The notes under the pieces: generated by a model
Database searches by the model: none
Told to the model about the DNA's origin: nothing
What the model saw: the letters and a program-made list of their open reading frames with translations, nothing else
Source of the DNA: Blastococcus sp. PRF04-17
Lineage (GTDB): Bacteria > Actinomycetota > Actinomycetes > Mycobacteriales > Geodermatophilaceae
DNA length: 64,000 nt
Assembly: GCF_023016265.1 (NCBI RefSeq)
Contig: NZ_CP095412.1
Span: 1,054,001-1,118,000, forward strand
Direction of reading: 5' to 3'
Made by a program: the position numbers and the translations under genes
Part shown: piece by piece, positions 57,716 to 64,000 of the stretch
Position numbering within the stretch: the first letter of the stretch is position 1
Layout of the letters: each line of letters opens with the position of its first letter

Positions 57716-58315
57716 TCAGGCGGTGGTCCCCCCGGAGGCCCCGTCGGGTTCGAGAATGCTCTGGGCGAGCGCCTTCATCGACGTGCGCTGGTTCATCGCC
57801 GTCCGCTGGATCCACCGGAAGGCCTCGGCCTCGGTGATGCCCTGCTGCTCCATCAGCCGGCCCTTCGCCTTCTCGACGATCTTCCGGGTCTCCAGCCGCT
57901 CCTCGAGGGACCGCACCTCGCCGTCCAGCGCCGTCAGTTCCGTGAACCGGGCGCGTGCGACCTCGATCGCCGGCACCAGGTCGTTCTTCGAGAACGGCTT
58001 GACCAGGTAGGCCATCGCACCGGCGTCGCGGGCCCGTTCGACGAGCTCCCGCTGGCTGAACGCGGTGAGCACGATGACCGGGGCGATCCGGGCCGAGGCG
58101 ATCCGCTCCGCGGCCGACAGCCCGTCGAGCACCGGCATCTGGATGTCGAGGATGACCAGGTCCGGCTGGAGCTGTTCTGCCTGGTCCACGGCCTGCTGAC
58201 CATCACCGACCTCGGCGACGACCGTGTAGCCCTCCTCCTCGAGCATCTCCTTGAGGTCGAGGCGGATCAGCGCCTCGTCCTCGGCGATGAGGACACGGAT
58301 CGTCTCGGTGCTCAC
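57716..58315 (-). CDS. pdtaR: ANTAR-domain response regulator (PdtaR-like)
   Basis: A 199-residue two-component regulator. The receiver domain has the acidic pocket EDEALIRLD, phospho-acceptor Asp in LVILDIQMP, and Lys in YLVKPFSKND. After a coiled-coil linker the C-terminal ANTAR domain (IVEKAKGRLMEQQGITEAEAFRWIQRTAMNQR) binds paired RNA hairpins to prevent transcription termination. In mycobacteria its partner kinase PdtaS is encoded elsewhere. The start is GTG. The 155-base gap after it toward livJ holds the livJ promoter region. Confidence 0.95.
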   Translation of the reverse strand: MSTETIRVLIAEDEALIRLDLKEMLEEEGYTVVAEVGDGQQAVDQAEQLQPDLVILDIQMPVLDGLSAAERIASARIAPVIVLTAFSQRELVERARDAGAMAYLVKPFSKNDLVPAIEVARARFTELTALDGEVRSLEERLETRKIVEKAKGRLMEQQGITEAEAFRWIQRTAMNQRTSMKALAQSILEPDGASGGTTA

Positions 58316-58387
58316 GGCGCGAAGCGTAGCGACGTCAGCCCGGCCGCACTCCACCGCTAGGCTGCTCGGGCGGCCGGATCCCGGCAC

Positions 58388-58461
58388 GCCCCCGTACCCC
58401 AATCGGCAGAGGGAGCGGATTCAAAACCCGCGCAGTGTGCGTTCGAGTCGCACCGGGGGCA
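58388..58461 (+). tRNA. tRNA with Leu anticodon (CAA) but short variable arm
   Basis: Acceptor GCCCCCG pairs with CGGGGGC and the T-arm GTGCG/CGCAC is perfect. The anticodon loop TTCAAAA gives CAA (Leu). The variable region is only five bases (GCAGT), whereas bacterial tRNA-Leu normally has a long variable arm. The last anticodon-stem pair is A-C (58419-58427). It lies divergent from pdtaR. I recall similar tRNAs in other actinobacteria; that memory is not checked. Confidence 0.75.
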
Positions 58462-58479
58462 CTCTGTTGACCCACCCGA

Positions 58480-58548
58480 GATGTTGACCATCGGCAGCTG
58501 GTGGTCGCCGTCGGCGTGGCGGGCAGCCACACGCCGATGATCGACATC
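58480..58548. repeat. REP-like hyphenated palindrome, degenerate copy 3
   Basis: GATGTTGACCATCGGC on the left and GCCGATGATCGACATC on the right form imperfect arms, with CAGCCAC before the right arm. The core matches the palindromes at 2910 and 3928 (ATCGGC ... TGGCTG form). It lies between the tRNA and the decarboxylase gene. Confidence 0.65.
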
Positions 58549-58570
58549 GAGGGGAAACTACGGTGAGCGG

Positions 58571-60310
58571 GTGACCGAACCGGCTCCGCACATGACGCCC
58601 GAGCAGTTCCGGCAGCACGGCCACGAGGTCGTCGACTGGATCGCCGACTACTGGTCGCGGATCGGGTCGTTCCCGGTGAGGTCCCAGGTGGCGCCCGGTG
58701 AGGTGCGGGCCGGGCTGCCGGCGAGCGCCCCGGAGCAGGGCGGACCCATCTCCGCCGTCCTCGCCGACCTCGAGCGGGTGGTCCTTCCCGGCGTCACCCA
58801 CTGGCAGCACCCCGGATTCTTCGGCTACTTCCCCGCGAACACCTCCGGCCCGTCGGTGCTCGGCGACCTCGTCTCCGCCGGCCTCGGCGTCCAGGGCATG
58901 TCCTGGGTGACCAGTCCGGCGGCCACCGAGCTCGAGCAGCACGTCCTCGACTGGTTCGCCGACCTCCTGGGCCTGCCGCCGTCCTTCCGCTCCACCGGGA
59001 CCGGCGGCGGTGTCGTCCAGGACTCCAGCTCCGGCGCCAACCTCGTGGCCCTCCTGGCCGCCCTCCACCGCGCGAGCAAGGGCGCCACCGTACGGTTCGG
59101 CGTGGAGCCCGAACGGGCCACCGTCTACGTCTCCGCCGAGACGCACTCCTCCATGGAGAAGGCGGTGCGCATCGCCGGCCTCGGCAGCGACGCCGTCCGC
59201 ATCGTCGAGGTGGACGGCGACCTGGCGATGTCCCCGGCGGCCCTCGCCGCCCGACTGGAGCGCGACCTCGCCCGCGGCTTCACCCCCGTGCTCGTGTGCG
59301 CCACGATCGGGACGACGTCCACCACGGCGGTGGACCCGCTGGCCCAGCTGGGTCCGATCTGCCAGAAGTACGGCGTCTGGCTGCACGTCGACGCCGCCTA
59401 CGCCGGCGTCAGCGGCATCGTGCCCGAGCTGCGCGGGCTCCAGGACGGCGTCGAGTGGGCCGACAGCTACACCACCGATGCCCACAAGTGGCTGCTCACC
59501 GGGTTCGACGCCACCCTCTTCTGGGTCGCGGACCGGGCCGCCCTGACCGGGGCTCTGGCGATCCTTCCGGAGTACCTGCGCAACGCCGCGACCGAGGCCG
59601 GGGCGGTCGTGGACTTCCGCGACTGGCAGATCCCGCTCGGGCGGCGCTTCCGGGCGCTGAAGCTCTGGTTCGTGCTGCGCTGGTACGGCGCCGAGGGCCT
59701 GCGTGCGCACATCCGCGCACACGTGGCCCTGGCGCAGGAACTGGCCGGCTGGGCCGACGCCGACGAGCGGTTCGACGTGGCCACGCCCCATCCGCTGGCG
59801 CTGGTCTGCCTGCGGCCCCGCTGGGCACCCGACGTGGACGCCGACGTCGCCACCATGACGCTGCTCGAACGGCTGAACGACGGCGGCGAGGTGTTCCTCA
59901 CCCACACCACCGTGCGCGGCGACGTCGTCCTGAGGGTCGCCATCGGCTCCCCGAACACCACGAGGGCGCACGTCGAGCGGGTGTGGGCGCTGCTGCGCGA
60001 GAGCCACGACTGGCTGGCCGCGGACTTCGCGGCGGCCGCGGCCGAGCGGGCTGCGGAGCGGGAAGGGGCCCGTCAGGCGGCCGAGGCGGCGGCAGCGGTC
60101 CCGGCCGGCGGCGACCTGCCCACCCCGGAGGAGACCGCGGTCGTGCTGGACGAGACCGACGCCGTGGACACCGGTTCCGACGGCGCATCCCCGGCCACGG
60201 CGATGCCCGCCGTGGCCGAGGCCCCGGCGGCCGACGACGACCTCCCGCCGCTCGAGGAGACGGCGGCGGTGCTCGACGAGACCGACGCGGTGGACCGCTC
60301 CGTCGGCTGA
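58571..60310 (+). CDS. Pyridoxal-dependent amino acid decarboxylase (aromatic type) with repeated C-terminal tail
   Basis: A 579-residue group II decarboxylase. The N-terminus MTPEQFRQHGHEVVDWIADY, HWQHPGFFGYFPAN, TGGGVVQDSSSGANLVALLAA and the PLP lysine in SYTTDAHKWLLTGFDAT are typical of aromatic-L-amino-acid decarboxylases (Trp/Tyr/DOPA/Phe). Catalysis ends near residue 490. The last 80 residues are an Ala/Glu-rich extension holding two copies of LP-x2-EETA-x-VLDETDAVD. The start is GTG; the substrate is not fixed. Confidence 0.9.
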   Translation: MTEPAPHMTPEQFRQHGHEVVDWIADYWSRIGSFPVRSQVAPGEVRAGLPASAPEQGGPISAVLADLERVVLPGVTHWQHPGFFGYFPANTSGPSVLGDLVSAGLGVQGMSWVTSPAATELEQHVLDWFADLLGLPPSFRSTGTGGGVVQDSSSGANLVALLAALHRASKGATVRFGVEPERATVYVSAETHSSMEKAVRIAGLGSDAVRIVEVDGDLAMSPAALAARLERDLARGFTPVLVCATIGTTSTTAVDPLAQLGPICQKYGVWLHVDAAYAGVSGIVPELRGLQDGVEWADSYTTDAHKWLLTGFDATLFWVADRAALTGALAILPEYLRNAATEAGAVVDFRDWQIPLGRRFRALKLWFVLRWYGAEGLRAHIRAHVALAQELAGWADADERFDVATPHPLALVCLRPRWAPDVDADVATMTLLERLNDGGEVFLTHTTVRGDVVLRVAIGSPNTTRAHVERVWALLRESHDWLAADFAAAAAERAAEREGARQAAEAAAAVPAGGDLPTPEETAVVLDETDAVDTGSDGASPATAMPAVAEAPAADDDLPPLEETAAVLDETDAVDRSVG

Positions 60311-60323
60311 CCGCGGGCGGGGC

Positions 60324-61202
60324 TCAGCCGGGCAACGGCCGGATGAGGCCTTCCTGGGCCACGGTGGCCACGTGGGTGCCGTCGGCGGACCAGATCTGCC
60401 CGAAGCACAGCGCCCGGCCCGCGGACGCCGAGGGACTGTCGGTCTCGTAGAGGAACCAGTCGTCGGCCCGCGCCGGCCGGTGGAACCACACGGCGTGGTC
60501 GAGGCTCGCGCCCACGAAGTCCGGCCATCCGCCACCGAGCCGGGCGAAACCCGCCGACAGCAGCGTGAGGTCGCTGACGAAGGTCAGTGCCGCGGCGTGC
60601 ACGGCCGGCTCGTCGCCCAGGGTGCCGGCCACGCGGAACCACGTCCACGCCTTGGTGTTGGGCGGCGACTTCGGCGGCGTGGCGAACGGGTCCTCGAGGT
60701 ACCGCTGTTCCACGGCGCGGCCCATCGCCGCCATCCAGGCCGCCTTCTCGCCGTGCCGCGCGACGATCTCCGCCGTCCCCGGGAGGCTGTCGGGCGGCGG
60801 CACGTCCGGCATGGGCAGGGAGTGCTCGGCGACGGACTCCTCACCGGCGTGGAAGTCGGCGGTCAGCGCGAAGATCGCGACGTCCTCGCCCTTGCGCGTC
60901 TGCCGGGCGATGACCCGCCGGGTGGTGAACGACCGGCCGTCGCGGATGCGGTCCACCTCGTAGCGGATCTCCTCGAACGGGTCACCGGGCCGGAGGAAGT
61001 ACGAGTGCAGCGAGTGCACCAGCCGGTCGGCCGGCACCGTGTGCTCGGCGGCCATCAGCGCCTGACCGGCCACCTGGCCGCCGAAGATCCGCTGCCGCTC
61101 GGTGCTCGGCGTCTGCCCGACGAAGACGTCGGTGTCCCGCTCCTCGAGCTGCAGGATCGCCAGCAGCGCCGCCGCCTGGCTGCCCTCGGGCAGATCGATC
61201 AT
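60324..61202 (-). CDS. tesB: Acyl-CoA thioesterase II (TesB)
   Basis: A 292-residue double-hotdog thioesterase hydrolysing medium and long acyl-CoA. Motifs are RIFGGQVAGQALMAAEHTV, VHSLHSYFLRPGDP, RDGRSFTTRRVIARQ and the C-terminal ASLDHAVWFHRPARADDWFLY with the catalytic Asp. It follows pyk with an ATGA overlap, the same order as in mycobacteria (pykA-tesB1). Confidence 0.94.
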   Translation of the reverse strand: MIDLPEGSQAAALLAILQLEERDTDVFVGQTPSTERQRIFGGQVAGQALMAAEHTVPADRLVHSLHSYFLRPGDPFEEIRYEVDRIRDGRSFTTRRVIARQTRKGEDVAIFALTADFHAGEESVAEHSLPMPDVPPPDSLPGTAEIVARHGEKAAWMAAMGRAVEQRYLEDPFATPPKSPPNTKAWTWFRVAGTLGDEPAVHAAALTFVSDLTLLSAGFARLGGGWPDFVGASLDHAVWFHRPARADDWFLYETDSPSASAGRALCFGQIWSADGTHVATVAQEGLIRPLPG

Positions 61203-62614
61203 GAATCGGTGCCGACCTCGTGCACGCGGATCAGGTTGGTCGAGCCGACGGTGTTCGGCGGCGAGCCCGCGACCACGACCACCCGGTCACCCACCTTGAG
61301 CCGGCCGATGGACAGCAGCGAGAAGTCCACCTGGGCGACCATGTCGTCGGTGTGCTCCACGGAGGGCACGAGGAACGTCTCGACGCCCCAGGCGAGGGCC
61401 AGCTGGCTGCGCACCCGCGCGTCGACGGTGAAGGCGAGCAGCGGCTGCCTCGGGTGCAGGGCAGCCAGCCGGCGGGCGGTCTCGCCGGTCTGCGTGAAGG
61501 TGGCCAGCGCCTTCACCTGGAGCGACTCGGCGACGTCGCGGGCGGCGCGGACGATCGCGCCCGACCGGGACCGCGACCGCCGCTCGAGGTCGGGCACCCA
61601 CATGTTGTCGTTCTCGACCGCGGCGATGATCCGCTCCATCGTGCGGACGGCGCCGATCGGGTGCGCGCCCACCGACGTCTCCCCGGAGAGCATCACGGCG
61701 TCGGCACCGTCGAGGACGGCGTTGGCGACGTCCGAGGCCTCGGCACGGGTCGGCCGCGAGTTCTGGATCATCGACTCGAGCATCTGGGTGGCCACGATGA
61801 CCGGCTTGTTGCGCTCACGGGCGGCCTGGATGGCCCGCTTCTGCACCAGCGGCACCTGCTCCAGCGCCAGCTCCACCCCCAGGTCGCCTCGGGCCACCAT
61901 GATTCCGTCGAACGCCTCGACGATCGCCTCGAGGTTCTCGACCGCCTCCGGCTTCTCCAGCTTGGCGATCACCGGGACCGAGATGTCCTCCTGCCGCATG
62001 ATGTCGCGCACGAGCTCGACGTCGTCGGGCGAGCGGACGAACGACAGGGCGATGAAGTCGACGCCCAGGTGCAGGGCGAAGCGGAGGTCCTCCTCGTCCT
62101 TGTCCGACAACGCCGGCACGCTCACCGCGACGCCGGGCAGTGACAGACCCTTGTTGTTGGACACCTCTCCGCCCTCGACCACGAGGCAGAACACATCCGG
62201 GCCCTGGACGCGGACGACGGTCAGCGCGAGCTTGCCGTCGTCGACGAGCAGCCGGTCACCGACGCGGACGTCGTCAGCCAGGTTCTTGTAGGTCGTGGAC
62301 ACGCGGGCGGCCGTGCCCTCGACCTCCTCGACGGTGATGCACACCTGCGTGCCGGTGGCCCACTCGACGGGACCCTCGGCGAAGGTGCCCAGCCGGATCT
62401 TCGGCCCCTGCAGGTCGGCGAGGACGGCGACGGCGTGTCCGGTGGCATCGGAGGCCCGCCGCACCAGGTCGTAGGACGCCGCGTGGTGCTCGTGCTTGCC
62501 GTGGCTGAAGTTCAGCCGGGCCACGTCCATGCCGGACTCGACGAGGGCGGTGATCTGCTCCAGCGAGCTCGTGGCCGGTCCGAGGGTGCAGACGATCTTC
62601 GCGCGGCGTGGCAT
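61199..62614 (-). CDS. pyk: Pyruvate kinase
   Basis: A 471-residue glycolytic enzyme converting phosphoenolpyruvate and ADP to pyruvate and ATP. It has the start RRAKIVCTLGPATSS, GMDVARLNFSHG, ADLQGPKIRLG, the active-site lysine in VPVIAKLEKPEAVEN, DGIMVARGDLGVE and KPVIVATQMLESM. The C-terminal allosteric domain ends NLIRVHEVG. ATG 62614 is used; the long upstream frame is not conserved. tesB overlaps its stop. Confidence 0.96.
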   Translation of the reverse strand: MPRRAKIVCTLGPATSSLEQITALVESGMDVARLNFSHGKHEHHAASYDLVRRASDATGHAVAVLADLQGPKIRLGTFAEGPVEWATGTQVCITVEEVEGTAARVSTTYKNLADDVRVGDRLLVDDGKLALTVVRVQGPDVFCLVVEGGEVSNNKGLSLPGVAVSVPALSDKDEEDLRFALHLGVDFIALSFVRSPDDVELVRDIMRQEDISVPVIAKLEKPEAVENLEAIVEAFDGIMVARGDLGVELALEQVPLVQKRAIQAARERNKPVIVATQMLESMIQNSRPTRAEASDVANAVLDGADAVMLSGETSVGAHPIGAVRTMERIIAAVENDNMWVPDLERRSRSRSGAIVRAARDVAESLQVKALATFTQTGETARRLAALHPRQPLLAFTVDARVRSQLALAWGVETFLVPSVEHTDDMVAQVDFSLLSIGRLKVGDRVVVVAGSPPNTVGSTNLIRVHEVGTDS

Positions 62615-62703
62615 GGGAAGAACGCTATGACATGGCGTCCCTCCGGGCCGCACCGCGTCCAGGAGCCCTCCCCGTGTCCGCAGGAGCGAGCCCGTTCCGC
62701 CCG

Positions 62704-64000
62704 CTACCTGAGAGCGATCGCCGTGGGCGTGACCGGCCGCGGGAGCATCGACTCGCCGGTGAGCCAGGTGTCGGCGGCTGCGGCGGCAGCCCGACCCTCG
62801 GCGATCGCCCACACGATGAGCGACTGGCCGCGGCCCATGTCACCGGCCACGAAGACGCCCGGCACGGTCGACATGAACTCGCCGTCCCGCGCGACGTTGC
62901 CCCGCCCGTCGACCTCGACCGCGAGCGCGTCGACGAGGCCCTCCCGCTGGGCTCCGGTGAAGCCCATGGCGAGGAAGACCAGGTCGGCCGGCAGCTCCCG
63001 CTCGCTGCCCTCGATCTTCTGGAAACGGCCGTCCACCCGCTCGACCTCGTGCAGCAGGATCGCGCGCACGTTCCCGGAGTCGTCGCCGAGGAAGCGCTCG
63101 GTGTTGACCGAGTAGAGCCGCTCGCCGCCCTCCTCGTGCGCGCTGGAGACACGCATGATCATCGGGTAGGTCGGCCAGGGGTTCACCGACTGGTCCCGCC
63201 GGTCCGGCGGCGCGGGCATGATCTCCAGCTGGGTCACCGAGGCGGCGCCCTGCCGGTGCGCGGTGCCCAGGCAGTCCGCGCCCGTGTCGCCGCCACCGAT
63301 GATCACCACGTGCTTGCCCTTGGCGTTGATCGGCGGGTCGTCGAGCTCGCCCAGCGCCTGCAGGTTGCCGTACGGCAGGTACTCCATCGCCAGGTGGATC
63401 CCGGCCAGCTCGCGGCCCGGGGCGGGCAGGTCGCGGCCGACCGTCGCGCCACCGGCGAGGACGACGGCGTCGTGGTCGGCGCGCAGCTGCTCGGCAGACA
63501 GGTCGCCCTCGCCGGACCCCCCGACCTCGACCCCCGTCACGAACCGCGTGCCCTCGGCGCGCATCTGGTCCAGCCGCCGGTCGAGGACGGCCTTCTCCAT
63601 CTTGAACTCGGGGATGCCGTAGCGGAGCAACCCGCCGATGCGGTCGGCCCGCTCGTACACGGTCACGTCATGACCGGCCCGCGTCAGCTGCTGCGCGGCG
63701 GCCAGGCCCGCCGGACCGGAGCCGACCACGGCGATGCGCTTGCCGGTGCGCTCGGCCGGCGTCTGCGGCTCGACCCAGCCCTCGTCCCAGGCCCGGTCGA
63801 TGATCTCCCACTCGATCTGCTTGATCGTGACCGGCGACTCCTGCAGGTTCAGCACGCAGGAGCCCTCGCACGGCGCCGGGCACAGCTTGCCGGTGAACTC
63901 CGGGAAGTTGTTGGTCGCGTGCAGCCGCTCGATGGCGTCGTGCCAGTCGTCGCGGCGGGCCAGGTCGTTCCACTCCGGGATCAGGTTCGCCACCGGGCAG
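62704..64000 (-). CDS. gltD: Glutamate synthase small subunit GltD (5' end outside the window)
   Basis: The visible 432 codons cover most of GltD, the NADPH-oxidising subunit that passes electrons to GltB for glutamate synthesis. From the cut edge it reads NLIPEWNDLARRDDW, iron-sulfur CPAPCEGSC, FAD motif AVVGSGPAGLAAA, then NADPH motif VVIIGGGDTGADCLGTA and VFVAGDMGRGQSLIVWAI. The normal N-terminal 50 or so residues with the first cysteine cluster lie beyond base 64000. It is 89 bases upstream of pyk on the same strand. Confidence 0.95.
   Translation of the reverse strand, partial: CPVANLIPEWNDLARRDDWHDAIERLHATNNFPEFTGKLCPAPCEGSCVLNLQESPVTIKQIEWEIIDRAWDEGWVEPQTPAERTGKRIAVVGSGPAGLAAAQQLTRAGHDVTVYERADRIGGLLRYGIPEFKMEKAVLDRRLDQMRAEGTRFVTGVEVGGSGEGDLSAEQLRADHDAVVLAGGATVGRDLPAPGRELAGIHLAMEYLPYGNLQALGELDDPPINAKGKHVVIIGGGDTGADCLGTAHRQGAASVTQLEIMPAPPDRRDQSVNPWPTYPMIMRVSSAHEEGGERLYSVNTERFLGDDSGNVRAILLHEVERVDGRFQKIEGSERELPADLVFLAMGFTGAQREGLVDALAVEVDGRGNVARDGEFMSTVPGVFVAGDMGRGQSLIVWAIAEGRAAAAAADTWLTGESMLPRPVTPTAIALR

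Noticed and set aside
60372-62291. A 639-codon plus-strand open frame across tesB and pyk
   Set aside because: It is antisense to two well-recognised enzymes and has no domains.

Overview
The window is a 64 kb piece of a very GC-rich actinobacterial chromosome. Gene order (ruvC-ruvA-ruvB-yajC-secD-secF-apt-rel-ppi-hisS-aspS-rarA; thrS-HIT-pgsA-patA-pimA; coaE-rpsA; polA; pdtaR-tesB-pyk-gltD), a phosphatidylinositol mannoside pathway, an SsgA-like protein and an ANTAR regulator all point to Actinomycetia. The mix of genes and very high GC suggest the Geodermatophilaceae (Blastococcus/Geodermatophilus/Modestobacter); this family-level call is inference. Nearly all of it is ordinary core chromosome. 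No insertion sequence, prophage, CRISPR array or rRNA operon is visible.

Layout. 1-2 kb: DUF6167 and DUF948 membrane proteins and rarA (minus strand). 2-4 kb: an aldo/keto reductase and a VSR-like nuclease-domain gene, the latter bracketed by two copies of a palindromic repeat. 4-7.5 kb: a class V aminotransferase, then a membrane-anchored caspase-like protease translationally coupled to an EACC1 partner (a conflict-type module). 7.5-12.3 kb: aspS, aldo/keto reductase, hisS, metallo-beta-lactamase-fold hydrolase. 12.4-16.5 kb: secreted cyclophilin (+), rel and apt (-). 16.4-23.3 kb: secF, secD, yajC, ruvB, ruvA, ruvC, yebC. 23.3-26.6 kb: pdxT, an NTF2-like protein, a membrane acyltransferase and pdxS. 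26.6-32.5 kb: LemA-like protein, pimA, patA, pgsA, a HIT protein and thrS. 32.5-34.7 kb: CapA-like lipoprotein, MOSC, HNH endonuclease. 34.7-37.9 kb: a large LRR-Roc-COR-TIR protein with lower GC, ending next to a tRNA-Val. 38-41 kb: TIGR02611 membrane protein, anti-sigma/ECF sigma pair, SsgA-like regulator, tRNA-Gly/Cys/Val. 41-47.6 kb: esterase, membrane GNAT, coaE, rpsA, methyltransferase, DUF4242. 47.6-51.5 kb: polA, a PaaI-type thioesterase and a GNAT. 51.6-57.6 kb: a branched-chain amino acid ABC system (livH, livM, livG, livF, and livJ convergent). 57.7-64 kb: pdtaR, a tRNA with a Leu anticodon, an aromatic amino acid decarboxylase, tesB, pyk and the start of gltD.

Many minus-strand genes are joined by ATGA/GTGA overlaps, implying long co-transcribed, translationally coupled operons: thrS-HIT, pgsA-patA-pimA, pdxS-acyltransferase, pdxT-yebC, ruvC-ruvA-ruvB, secD-secF-apt, MBL-hisS, EACC1-caspase, sigma-anti-sigma-TIGR02611, pyk-tesB.

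Two cautions. First, at least eight genes (aspS, patA, thrS, the LRR-Roc-COR-TIR gene, a GNAT, DUF4242, a PaaI thioesterase, livG) are broken by single-base indels, most of them in runs of G or C. Essential genes are among them, so these look like read errors in homopolymers and not real pseudogenes. Second, the substrate-binding protein of the liv system appears circularly permuted: its C-terminal lobe precedes its N-terminal lobe. With the caspase-EACC1 pair, the LRR-Roc-COR-TIR protein and the palindrome family around the nuclease gene, this is the least ordinary content of the window.
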